Source: Basidiobolus ranarum
Lineage: Eukaryota > Basidiobolomycota > Basidiobolomycetes > Basidiobolales
Direction of reading: 5' to 3'
DNA length: 22,728 nucleotides
Assembly: GCA_040143965.1 (NCBI GenBank)
Contig: JASJQH010007055.1
Coordinates: forward strand, 1-22,728
The number at the start of each line of letters is the position of its first letter. Position 1 is the first letter of the stretch. The position numbers were made by a program, and so were the translations under genes. This document shows, piece after piece, positions 10,231 through 19,565 of the stretch. The notes beneath the pieces were generated by a model. It was not told where the DNA came from and did no database searches. It worked only from the letters and a program-made list of their open reading frames with translations.

Positions 10231-10791
10231 TCAACTTACGCTCAACATATTCTTTAACAGGGCTGTTCGTAAAGCCGCATAGCTCCCGTTGAGGTTGGCG
10301 AATTTCCCCTGTTTCTCGAGATCTTTGACGCGACGAGCCATACCTGTAGTGTCTATCACGGACTCTGGACGTATGACTCCTTGTCTTTTTAATGAGTCCA
10401 TTTGAACCTTTAGAGCTTTCGAAATGGTGTCTACATTAACGGTGACTCCTTTAGCATTGAGCTGGATATTCTTCAACACAGTTGAGAGAATGGTTCGGGA
10501 TAATTTCTGAATCGACTCCATATAAGGTGGAGATAATACTACTCCTTGCATAGAAGCTTGTCGTTTTTGAAGTCGAAGCTGTCTTCCTTTCATTGCATCA
10601 ATGTCACTCATCACTCTCGACCGGTTGATTTGTCCTCGTCCGAATTGATCTTTGTCTGCAAGATGAGATGACGCTGAGTCCCGGAAGCTAGAGATATCAT
10701 GATACTTGGGTAATGGGGTCCCTGATACGAGTATCGACATTAACGGGATACTCACCACAAGTAAAGCTACCATGTTGTTAGCGAAGAACAT
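10231..10791 (-). CDS. Secreted cysteine-free protein, 186 aa, with possible Kex2 site
   Basis: The frame starts at ATG (MFFANN) and encodes 186 residues. Residues about 7-25 form a signal peptide (MVALLVVSIPLMSILVSG) ending near SGTPLP. A dibasic Lys-Arg at 76-77 (LQKRQAS) is a possible Kex2 cleavage site; it would divide a polar, charged pro-region from a mature part of about 109 residues. The mature part looks alpha-helical and basic, and the whole protein has neither Cys nor Trp. I do not recognise a family. The stop codon overlaps a strong donor-like sequence (GTAAGT then TGA). Splicing from there to a CAG at about 10107 would swap the last two residues for a four-residue tail, but the minus-strand AATAAA between the two argues for the unspliced end. 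Confidence 0.6.
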   Translation of the reverse strand: MFFANNMVALLVVSIPLMSILVSGTPLPKYHDISSFRDSASSHLADKDQFGRGQINRSRVMSDIDAMKGRQLRLQKRQASMQGVVLSPPYMESIQKLSRTILSTVLKNIQLNAKGVTVNVDTISKALKVQMDSLKRQGVIRPESVIDTTGMARRVKDLEKQGKFANLNGSYAALRTALLKNMLSVS

Positions 10792-10890
10792 TTCAAAGTA
10801 GTAATTCTAAAGCGGGGGTAGATTCTATTCAAGAAGTGAAGTGAAATTAATCCTGTGTCCAGCACCAAACAGAAGTAAACCTGAAGCTCA

Positions 10891-10942
10891 AGTGGATATT
10901 CTGAGGCTACTTAAATAGTGGATATTCTGAGGCTACTTAAAT
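10891..10942. repeat. Perfect 26-bp tandem duplication
   Basis: The 26 bases at 10891-10916 are repeated exactly at 10917-10942, with no mismatch. The unit ends in TTAAAT. At the junction of the two copies it forms CTTAAATAG, which reads as a TATTTAAG box on the minus strand about 120 nt upstream of the secreted-protein ATG at 10791. Exact identity suggests a recent event. Confidence 0.9.
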
Positions 10943-11127
10943 GCTTGAAAGTTGAAACTGCAAGATATCTCCTTGCAGATTCCCTTGTTTGGATCGGCCT
11001 CCATCGAACACATAGAAATGCAATCTCACTGCATTCCAACATTGAACATGTTTCAACACTCAATCAGCTGATTCAATAGGGCTTTATTGGATTCAAAATA
11101 TGGGAAGATGAAATGCATTTGGGTCTG

Positions 11128-11193
11128 GTTTATCAATGCCGACAGAGATTTGTCCATAACAACAAAGAAGGTTTATCAATGCCAACAGAGATG
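11128..11193. repeat. Degenerate direct repeat, 42-bp period
   Basis: A block beginning GGTTTATCAATGCC and continuing ACAGAGAT occurs at 11128 and again at 11170 with one mismatch. A further partial echo (CAACAGAAAT) follows. It lies in the presumed 3' UTR of the gene ending at 11197. Confidence 0.6.
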
Positions 11194-11196
11194 TGC

Positions 11197-12784
11197 TCAT
11201 GTCAACAGAAATTTGTTATTTTCGTAGTAAGTCAGCATGGGATTCTCACCGGAGAGGGTCTCGGTCTGCTCCACATCTGCGTATCTCTCCAGAAACTCTT
11301 TCTGTGTTATGACCTTCACCGAGCTATCAGGGATATCAGAACGACAAACAAGCTCGTATATATCACTGAGTAATTCAAAGTTAGTGGGGAAGAAGATATC
11401 GAACCAACCAGGCTGGACCATGTAGGTTGAACAAGGAACCATCGTTCTTTGATATCTGGTTTGCACCACAGGAGCATCTACTCCTTCGACAGAGTCAGGG
11501 AGGGAGTAGAAGTCTCCAAGAATCAATCGATGATTGGGGAAATGCTGCCTGAGACTTTCCATTAGGACTAGGGCTTTGGTAGGGATGAATTCGGGTGTAG
11601 AAAGGTTCAATCCGAACGGCAAGTAGTTACGTAGTCGTCGAAGGAAAAGCTGCTTTAGAGCTGGCGATTTGTATGGAGTGAGTTTACGCAGTGCGAGGTA
11701 TCTTTGAATCAAGGGATCAGTGACGGGTTCAAAAGCCTCTTCGTACTCTCCTTCATCGTTGGTAACAACAACACCCTGGAGGGGCTGGCCAGTAGTGACA
11801 TCATATCTGATCAGATCATGAGCAAAATTGTCCTTGAGGTTAGGAAAGGTTAATACACTTTGCAAGGAGAGAGATGGAAAGAATAGAATACTAACGATGA
11901 CTTCCAGGCCGATAAAGAAGCAAGGGTCAGTAACAGGAGCGTCCCAATCGAAAATCGATCGATTGATGATTTGAACACAGTCGTGAACGTTTTGTGCATC
12001 TCGGACCTCTTGTCGCTCAGCCTGTCGCTGGGCCAATTTGGAACTAATTTCGATGATCTTATATTTGGTACGTTGGTATACCGAAGGTTCGTACTGTTGT
12101 ATGTAATCGAGAATGTTAAGCATAAGTGTACCATTACCAGCACCCATTTCATAAATGATCAAATCGTTATGAGGATAACTGTTGAGCTTATACTCGGTCA
12201 CTATATATTTGGCAATGGAATATCCGTACCAAGGCTTTCAAGTAGCAGTTCAAAAGTTAGATACAAAGAATATTCTTTCTCTCTCAGATAGTCAAGCTTA
12301 CCTTGAACAATTCAGTGGGTGTATGCCAAACTTGCCTAGCGATGTCATCGATTTCATTGTAATCCGTCTCTACCTCTCGATATTTTTTTCCAAGAATGTT
12401 CATAAACTCCAGGTTATCTTTCATGATTTTGAAATCAAATTCCTCTTCAGGAGAGAAAATCACCGCCTGTTTTGAAAAGTATCCGTAGTTGGGGTTATAC
12501 AGAGAGTCGTCGATAAAGTCGCGTACCAACATGGTAGTTCCCTTTGGAGGAGAGATTTCTTTAGATACGTCCATGCTATTGACTCGACGATAATGAGGCT
12601 TAATTGGTTCGTCGTCTTGGTTTGGAAACAATTTGGAAGCATATGACAGACTACGATTGAGTGGTAAGTGTCTATTTGAAGTGACTTGTTTCGCTCTTTG
12701 ACAGATAAGAGGGAAAATGGGCTTATGAGCCCTTAGGGACCCCCTATACCCAACTCTAGTTAACGTCGACAGTCGTTGAAACAT
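11197..12784 (-). CDS. Mitochondrial Methyltransf_28 (MidA/NDUFAF7-like) SAM methyltransferase (3 exons)
   Basis: Exons on the minus strand are 12784-12302, 12234-11896 and 11832-11197, giving 485 residues. The first 50 or so residues are rich in Arg, Ser, Leu and lack acidic residues, as in a mitochondrial presequence. Residues 162-172 (PWYGYSIAKYI) and the SAM-binding loop EMGAGNGTL at 190-198 match the Methyltransf_28/DUF185 fold, and LEVI-DNFAHD at about 271-280 occupies the place of the catalytic segment. NDUFAF7 methylates an arginine of complex I subunit NDUFS2. This protein differs enough at these motifs (NDUFAF7 has GPGRGTL and a DALPVH-type segment) that it may be a fungal paralog of unknown substrate. 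Both acceptors end in AAG; intron 1 is placed by the conserved PWYG segment. Confidence 0.85.
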
Positions 12785-13628
12785 ACCAAGTTACTAGGTC
12801 CACACAAAAACACCCCGTCTTTGGAATTGCAATTGATTGTGGAAATCTTTTTTCGAATCCAATCAAAATTTCAGCATAAATTAATTAATCATCGTATTAC
12901 CAGAAAACTACCGGACTGATGCAAAATTAGGGCCTTCTTCATTCAGCACAAGCCGCATGTTAATATATCATGATTAAAGCAATATAAAATAGTGAGCATA
13001 TATTGAATGTGCTGATTCGGGACACGACTATCAGAGGACCATAGACAAAGGGTAAGCGTGCTAGCTTAATGATTTCGCACTTAGTTAAATGTATATTTAG
13101 ATTAATTTATTAGCCCAGCAATTTCTATTTGGCTATATTAAACGAATCATCTAATTCTGAACAAATGATGTGAGATTTCTTATCCCAATTAAAGTATACA
13201 GCAAGGGCGTTAAGCTATGTCATCGATGAAGTGAATTTCCTCTCCTAACATCCGTTTCACTCTTTTCTCCGAAACGTTAAATTTCGGACATTTCAAATCC
13301 TACGGTAAGAGAAATCGGGCCTAATGAGGAATGAACAAACAGGGGGATTTGTGAATAAATGAGGATTTCGTTTATTCAAAGAGTGAAGAAATGAGCTGTC
13401 AAAGTATAACATGGGTGAGGGAGTTCTGTCCATATTATACCTAAAAGCTCACGTTTTGAATGGCTCTGCCAGATGGAAAATTTACAAAGAAATGTTAAAG
13501 TCATACTAATGGAGAAGGTGGTGAGCCACAAGATTATACTAAGATGCATATGTCGTGTTTTGAGGGTCAGGTTGTGGTTGGCGAACTTTTCATGTGTGAA
13601 ATAAATACAATATGGGCTTGGGTGAACT
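12785..13628. other. Intergenic region, nothing recognised
   Basis: This 844-bp AT-rich stretch should include the promoter of the Methyltransf_28 gene and the 3' UTR of the gene ending at 13629. No long frame, tRNA-like fold, repeat or TATA-like box stood out. Confidence 0.5.
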
Positions 13629-14301
13629 TTAATGACTAGAAGAGCTGGAGGGCGCTAAATCAGAGTTGTGGGATGCTGTGGGTAGTGATGAGCTTTCTGT
13701 GGTTCTTTTCAATTCAACATCTCGTGGTAGGTATGTGAACGGAGCATGGGAGCGAATTCGCATGGAGCGAGCTACTCGAGGTCTATAGCAACGATCGCAA
13801 TTGATTTCGGAATTCTTGCTTGTCCATAGCCGTGGGGAACCGCTGCTCAACAAAAGCTCAGATGCTAGCCTTCTCCTTTTTTCTTCACTCCAGTTTGCTG
13901 TGATCAACTGGAATAGGGTTCTACAGCGATTCTCTGGCCAACCAGTAGCTATCCACTGCATAACGCTGGCCAACTGCCGAAGCTCGAACTCAGCATCCAT
14001 GGATCTAAGCCTAAGAGCAATACAGTGGACATTACGGTCGTTGCGAATCCATTCATGAAAGTTGGTGTTAAACAATGAATCCATAGCACGGATGTTGGCT
14101 TCAATGTTCCCTTGATATGTAGAGGCTAGGTGAAGATTCAGTTAGAAAAAGAACAAACGCGTGGAGTAAACTCAAGTTCCTACCTATGATGTTGATGAAT
14201 GAGGAGGATGTTTTGTGCTTCCTTGTTGACTTGGCACAATTGTTTGGAATAATATCGTTCTCGCTATTTGGTAACGATATCGTAGAGGGTGCGGAATACA
14301 T
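13629..14301 (-). CDS. Unrecognised two-exon gene, 204 aa
   Basis: Exon 1 is 14301-14184 and exon 2 is 14125-13629. The 58-nt intron has a GTAGGA donor and a CCTAG acceptor and keeps the frame. The ATG at 14301 (MYSAPSTIS) is chosen because the open frame above it begins with TTG at 14412, and because a palindromic CTATTTAAATAG box lies 65 nt upstream. The N-terminal 40 residues are Ser/Asn-rich. Residues about 45-135 look alpha-helical with several Trp (HEWIRND, MQWIATGW, ITANWSEEKRRR). A CxxC pair (NCDRC, Cys149 and Cys152) is followed by a basic stretch, and the tail is Ser-rich. No clear signal peptide remains with this start. I recognise no family; DNA or RNA binding by the CxxC-basic part is only a guess. 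It could be a lineage-restricted gene. Confidence 0.55.
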
Positions 14302-14365
14302 TATCAAAGAGCAAAGAAAAAGCAGAAAGAGAAAATAATAAGCATCTCGAGTAGCGGGATCGGTT

Positions 14366-14377
14366 CTATTTAAATAG
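14366..14377 (-). promoter_or_regulatory. Palindromic TATA-like box CTATTTAAATAG
   Basis: A perfect 12-bp palindrome containing TATTTAAATA lies 65 nt upstream of the ATG at 14301. The position matches the TATA box of the peroxiredoxin gene (63 nt) and the TTAAATA of PCM1 (57 nt). If functional it rules out translation from farther upstream in the open frame. Confidence 0.45.
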
Positions 14378-16961
14378 AGTTGCAGTGAAGGGGAATTTCG
14401 GAATGATTTCAAACAATGCCGGAATATTTCAATATAAAGTTAATGTCCAAATCAAAAATGAATTACTGTTGAAACGAACCGTTGAGGCAATAGACTATAG
14501 GCCATAGACAATAATCTAACTATTAGAGGATTGGCTATTTTCCTTCATCCAGAATGGCAAGCGAAGCCTTTCTCATTTAATCCGCTGGTTTTTTCAAGTT
14601 TCCAATGGATCTAAACAAACAGCAATACCAGTAATACCAGCAGTACACAATTGCAATCATCTGAACATAAAATGAAACACAAAAAAGGAATCCGTTGTTG
14701 GAATGGATACATTGAGTCGCATTCCATTGCCCATTTATCTATTTATCCATTATAGGAAATCCGTAAGCTATTTTGGTCCGACGTGCCACCCAAATAAAGA
14801 GACTGACGACGATTGTAGGTGGAGGTGGAGATGTATTGTGCTGATGTGTGTTGAGTGATCACCTAGTCTGCTCCATTTGTCTCTCTTACCGCCAGGAGGA
14901 AAGGCGCACTTGAATCCACGGAGATAGGGAATATTGGCTAGATCGTGTTTGCTCTGGCTCCGACAGAAATCCCGCACCGCACGTATTTACCATCGCCATT
15001 GAGACACATAATCCTTATTGCTCTTGCTATGGAGACACATAAGCAGATGCAAGAACGCATAACAAAGTCGCATTCCCGAACTTTCACTCTAACACCAACA
15101 TTTCGGGATCATTCTTGGATGTAAGATTGGAGTATGTCCACACGGTCATTTCAATTGAAATCGACGCATTGAGGTTGCAGCCGGTGGTTTTTTGTTTAGT
15201 ATTCGATGGTATTTTGGTGGGATATCATCGATCTTGATGAGGCGACAATATCATCGCTCATTTAAATGGAAACCTCCGTATCCAAGATACAATAAACTGC
15301 TATGTGTTTCTAAGCTACCATTATCCGGTCTGTTTGTTTATTCTTGTTCGTATTTAGATGGACCACGCATTGTTTTCCTCCCTTGTGTTTCTATTAACAC
15401 TTCAATGATCTCGCATTATCTGAGCGAGTGATCCGTGACATGGATACTTCGGATACGCTGACTTGGTCTGACGGCTGTAATGGTACGCTACACGTGTTAT
15501 GCTTCTTATAGGAGCCCCAGTGGATGATACAAAAGGCTATCTATGCATTATATCCCAACCTTTATGGAAAAAGAATGTCGTAGCGCTGATGCTTTGGGTT
15601 GGAGCTGCTAACGTGCTCTAATGCTACCAGAAACTAATTAATCCTGTTCAGGATCATCGCATATTCTAATATGAGAATTGCCAAGAAAGTGATGATTCAA
15701 CCTGAACAGACTTTATATACGTACTTTCATGTATGCAAGTGGTCTGTCTTCCATTGAGGAGTGCGAATATGACGATGACGGTAAGTGTATGGGTTGACAA
15801 ATTTAGGTAAGTCTTGTTGACCATCACTGGTTATGCAGAGCTAATGTGGTAAATGGGGTACATATAGATATCTCGGGAGCTTACTAGGGATAATTTGCAA
15901 GTATGCTGCGAGAGTCCGTTTTGGAACCTCCGCTAGCCAGTTTTCTTAGTCAAGTATATAGATACACTTGACATTGCTTTCGAATGTACGAACGCGAATA
16001 AAGTGTCATCGCTCCTTGTTTTCCGAGTGCACAAATCCCAAATATTAAGAGAGTGCATACATGCATATATTCATGGTTGATGGACATTTATTGAAATTAC
16101 TGTCTTAGATATCTGTATTAACCCCGTAGTAGTGAGACATTCTAGTGATTAATCTAAGGAGCTTCCCCAAATCGAACAATACGAAGCAAAGGTATAACAA
16201 ATAGAACTGTTCCTTTAGAACGATATTTTTGGAAACACATCTAACAGGTTTCAATCAACTAATTACCTGATACCGTTCCATGAAACATCGATGGTTGTTC
16301 ATTTCGAAACACCGCAGTATGCATGTTTCATGAACTGAAGAAGTTAATTCTTCTCATGCTGTGGACACTCGAACTGATTGAAAATGAAGGCCTCCAACCG
16401 GATTTCTTCGGTGCATTCCTCCCATCAATACCGATAGTAGCACTGGTACTGGAACGGGAAGGAATTAATCTAAACAAAATATGGTCAGAGGTTGCAATAA
16501 TTGTACATGTAATAATCGTACATGCCAAACACAGAGTATAGTCATATTGGCCGCTTATTCGTACATGCCAAACACAGAGTATAGTCATATCGGCCGCCTT
16601 ATTCGGAGCTCAGAGCGTCAACAGGACTGAAGAAGTGACTTAAATCCGACTTTTCATTGTAGTCAACTCCTCCATAGCAGGCTCAACCGTTGATCTATGA
16701 GATTTAGATTCATGTAGTAAATGCTTTGGATATATTTCCTTACTGAGCTTAACAAAGTGGATGCTTATATAAATAAACGTGATCGTGACGACATCGCAGA
16801 TTAGATTTATCGAGCGTAGTTGATAAGATGGGACCATACTATTATCAAGCTCCATCAATCTCGACTCATTCCGATCAATTCAGGCTGCTTACGTTGCCAA
16901 ATCGTAAATTTCGAGTAAATTCCGAGATTTGAGAAAGAAACCAGGGCCATTTAAGCGAACA
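14378..16961. other. Long gene-poor stretch between divergent genes
   Basis: About 2.6 kb without a gene I can support separates the minus-strand unrecognised gene from the plus-strand peroxiredoxin gene. Short open frames (14768-14977, 15192-15431, 16323-16541, 16640-16858) lack family resemblance and are of a length expected by chance. The one definite structure is a 43-bp tandem duplication at 16516-16602. A short ATG-led frame at 15731-15780 runs into a GTAAGT donor but leads nowhere convincing. No tRNA or rRNA was recognised. Confidence 0.5.
16516..16602. repeat. 43-bp tandem duplication upstream of the peroxiredoxin gene
   Basis: The 43 bases at 16516-16558 recur at 16559-16602 with one substitution and one inserted C. 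The unit begins TCGTACATGCCAAACACAG and ends GGCCGCTTAT. It lies about 420 bp upstream of the peroxiredoxin start. Confidence 0.85.
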
Positions 16962-16969
16962 TATAAAAG
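16962..16969 (+). promoter_or_regulatory. TATA box of the peroxiredoxin gene
   Basis: TATAAAAG lies 63 nt upstream of the peroxiredoxin ATG at 17025. It predicts a transcription start near 16990 and a 5' UTR of about 35 nt. Confidence 0.6.
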
Positions 16970-17024
16970 CGGTCTTCACGCGAAACCTTTCTAGTTCAGT
17001 TATCCTCTTGATATCATTAAAATC

Positions 17025-17794
17025 ATGGTTTGTGTTTCATTTCTTTCGGTCAGAGTTGCTCATGATCTTAATATCTGTATATACAGTCTGTAGAAGTAGG
17101 CACCGTTGTTCCCAATGTTACTCTCAAGTACTGCGTCTACGAAGCTGACGCTGCACCCAACGCCTGTGGCATTCCCCAACCTCTCAATACCCACTCTGCC
17201 TTTAAGGGAAAGAAGGTAGTGTTGTTTGCAGTTCCTGGTGCTTTCACCCCAACCTGCAGCAACACACATCTTCCTGATTTCTTGAGCAAGTACGAAGAGC
17301 TCAAGTCTAAGGGAGTCGATTTGATTGTCTGCCTGGCTGCCAAGTAAGAATTTTCATTCATATGCGAGCTTGGACTTTGTACTAATCATAATGGTTCGTC
17401 TTATAGTGACGCATTGTAAGAAATCAAACAGATACTAGATTTGCCAATTGATTTTCTAACATTATCACCCATCCTTCTTGTCTAGTGTTATGAATGCCTG
17501 GGGAAAGAGCCAAAATGTTCAGGATAAGATCGTAAGTATGGATGAGTTCTCTTTCGATTAGTTGCGTCTATTAACTGGCGATATTCCTCTTCAATACAGT
17601 TGATGGTCAGTGACGGTAACTTGGAGTTCACACAGCCACTTGGCCTGACCCAAGATAGCAGAAAATTCACTATGGGTGAAAGAACCAAACGCTTTGCTTT
17701 GATCATTGATGATCTCAAAGTGACTTATGTGGGTGTTGAGTCTGAGCCCGGTGTTGGCCCTAGCGGAGTTGAGGCAATCCTTGCAGAATTATAG
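17025..17794 (+). CDS. Type II peroxiredoxin (PRDX5/Ahp1-like), 5 coding exons with a 9-nt microexon
   Basis: This thiol peroxidase reduces hydrogen peroxide and organic hydroperoxides. Coding exons are 17025-17027 (ATG only), 17087-17343, 17407-17415 (9 nt), 17486-17531 and 17600-17794, giving 169 residues, the usual length. The catalytic segment is PGAFTPTCSNTHLP with peroxidatic Cys58. Cys83, 25 residues later in IVCLAAND, matches the resolving position of plant PrxII. The C-terminal Cys used by animal PRDX5 is not present there. The microexon TGACGCATT rebuilds the conserved NDAFVMNAWGKS; skipping it would remove three residues of that motif without a frameshift. The ATG-only first coding exon is required because the frame directly after it runs into a stop before the VEVG segment. 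No targeting peptide is seen, so a cytosolic enzyme is likely. Confidence 0.93.
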
Positions 17795-17839
17795 ATTGTT
17801 ATAGATTGTTCATTTATCCATGTCTAAAGCAAAATTTTG

Positions 17840-17845
17840 AATAAA
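17840..17845 (+). terminator. Polyadenylation signal AATAAA (peroxiredoxin)
   Basis: AATAAA lies 46 nt beyond the TAG stop of the peroxiredoxin gene and before the next gene. Position and sequence fit a cleavage/polyadenylation signal. Confidence 0.45.
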
Positions 17846-18011
17846 ATTAAGGGCATTCGTATTCAATTTACCAATATTTGTCACTCTGCATCAACATTTC
17901 TAGATGATCATTTAATCTGAACCTGATTCAAGATTTCCATTTCCCGAAGAACAAAATCATTTTACATACGCACTCCACCAGACGACTTGGTGGACAGCAC
18001 AAACAGGCCTC

Positions 18012-19322
18012 ATGCTAATAGTCATTCTTTATCTGTACTTGGCTCTGTTCACGTGTCATTTGTTGGAATTCTGGAGTATCCCTATTCTAAAATCCTCTTT
18101 CTTTGCCATTCTTTATGGAATCTTTCTACCTTTGATTCTTCTACATTTATCTCCCAAAGGGTTCTACTTAGCATGCAATCTATTGGGGGTTTCCAGCAGC
18201 TCCACTGCAAAATTAGGCTTTAAAGTACCCAAGGAGACTACTATTTACGGCTTGGAACAAGGAGTGTTAAATCTGGTTAGGCCAAATTTGTGGATGAATA
18301 TGGGCTACTGGAAGGTTGGTAGAGATAATGTCGTGTCTATGCATTTGCCCACGAATAGGGATAACTTTTAGAATGATAGAATACTCAGGATTTCCAAGTT
18401 GCTTGTAAAGCACTTGTCAGTATGGTAGCAGAAACCGCCCATTTTAAGAGTGGAGATACAATTCTAGGTAAAGATAATATACAGCGGTTGAGCTTTTTCC
18501 TAGTTCCAAAATAACCGAATTCAACTTAGACGTAGGATATGGGTGCGGCGATCAAGATATCTATCTTCAAGGTAAGTTGAGTAAACATGATTAAGTGGAA
18601 TTATTGGAGCAAGTGGAATTAAACTATTTCATGGTAGAGGAATACAAACTCTCAAAGATAGTTGGCTTCACGTTGGAACCAGTACAACAGGTAGTAGCCA
18701 AGCAGAAAGTTTCTGAATTAAAGCTAGACGAAACTATACAACTAGAGCTAGGCGATGCCGCGCAGATATCCACTCTACTGGCGTCCAAGGGACTTCCAAC
18801 CACTTACGATCGCGTTATTTCTATAGATAGTGTAAGTCATTGGATTCATTGCTTGCTTGCTCATCAGTGTCTAAAGCGCATTTTCGCACCCTCAAAACAC
18901 CATAGGCCTACCATTACAATACACGTGCATCTTTCTTGCAGCAATCTTTTGACCATTTGAGAAGCGGGGGTAGCATCGGTTTAGCTGATATTATATTGGC
19001 TCGTAAGCCTCACACCTGGCTGGGTCAAACTGTATTGAAGCTAATTTGCTCAGCTAGTGAGATACCGTATGAGAACATGGTCAGCGAAGTTGAATATCGA
19101 GAGATGCTCGAACGTCTCGGATATACGGAAATCACTTTGGTTCCCATAGACGAAGACGTGTTTCCAAGGTTGGCTGACTTTATTGACAGACAAGAACACA
19201 TCTTCGATGGTCTTGTGGCTTCTACCATCTGGATGAAGCTCAGTGTGATGAAGCACTTGCTGCGTTTCGTATACCACAAACATTGGCTTCATTTCGTGAT
19301 AGTGTCAGGGAAGAAAGTGTAG
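18012..19322 (+). CDS. Membrane-anchored class I SAM-dependent methyltransferase (5 exons)
   Basis: Exons are 18012-18314, 18389-18467, 18530-18571, 18638-18831 and 18906-19322; all junctions are GT-AG and in frame, giving 344 residues. Residues about 2-18 and 22-46 are strongly hydrophobic and should form one or two membrane segments. The methyltransferase core follows: NMGYWK near 97-101, the SAM-binding motif I DVGYGCGDQD at 128-137 split across an intron, VGFTLEP as a probable motif II, RVISIDSAYHY and the helix FLQQSFDHLRSGGSIGLAD. This layout resembles the Methyltransf_11 and sterol/cyclopropane lipid methyltransferases, so a lipid substrate at a membrane is possible, but I cannot name one. 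The gene sits 217 bp beyond the peroxiredoxin stop on the same strand. The first donor (GTTGGT) is weak but is supported by the K-DFQVAC junction. Confidence 0.88.
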
Positions 19323-19343
19323 GTTCTGTTTATTGAGATTCGC

Positions 19344-19349
19344 AATAAA
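19344..19349 (+). terminator. Polyadenylation signal AATAAA (methyltransferase)
   Basis: AATAAA lies 22 nt beyond the TAG stop of the methyltransferase gene, in the 243-bp gap between convergent genes. Confidence 0.45.
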
Positions 19350-19496
19350 TTGATTGGCTAACAAATGAAGTAAAAGGGCATGATTGTTGGTATGACTGTA
19401 ATGTATAGATGGGGCTTAGAGAGGGGTGCAGTACAGGGAGAATATGAAAGGCTAAAGAAAGTGTGGAATGAATTCCAACAAATTATTTCCCCATCA

Positions 19497-19502
19497 TTTA
19501 TT
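19497..19502 (-). terminator. Polyadenylation signal AATAAA (NDUFV2)
   Basis: The minus strand reads AATAAA about 64 nt beyond the TAA stop of NDUFV2. It lies in the gap shared with the convergent methyltransferase gene, so the two 3' UTRs are close but need not overlap. Confidence 0.4.
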
Positions 19503-19565
19503 ATTGCTGAGTGTTTGTGAAGAAAACTAGGAACATTTTTGTTTCACCAAAATATATACTTGGAT

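Larger units (their letters stand above)
10792..11196. other. Intergenic region with two local duplications
   Basis: No gene is visible. It carries a perfect 26-bp tandem duplication (10891-10942) and a degenerate 42-bp-spaced direct repeat (about 11128-11193) next to the 3' end of the Methyltransf_28 gene. Confidence 0.6.

Noticed and set aside
14302-14412. Upstream hydrophobic extension of the unrecognised gene, which would look like a signal anchor
   Set aside because: The frame above 14301 has no ATG (it begins with TTG), and the TATA-like palindrome at 14366-14377 lies inside it.
14768-14977. Minus-strand 69-codon frame with a His/Leu-alternating stretch
   Set aside because: It has no recognisable domain, promoter or splice partner.
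15731-15780. ATG-led segment ending in a GTAAGT donor, with a TATA-like TTATATAC just upstream
   Set aside because: Splicing to the next plausible acceptor gives only about 22 codons before a stop. No second exon with family resemblance was found.
16323-16541. Plus-strand hydrophobic 72-codon frame
   Set aside because: It ends inside the 43-bp duplication, lacks family resemblance and has an opposing open frame of similar length, which suggests chance.
19025-19292. Minus-strand frames opposite the last methyltransferase exon
   Set aside because: They are shadows of the well-supported plus-strand coding exon.
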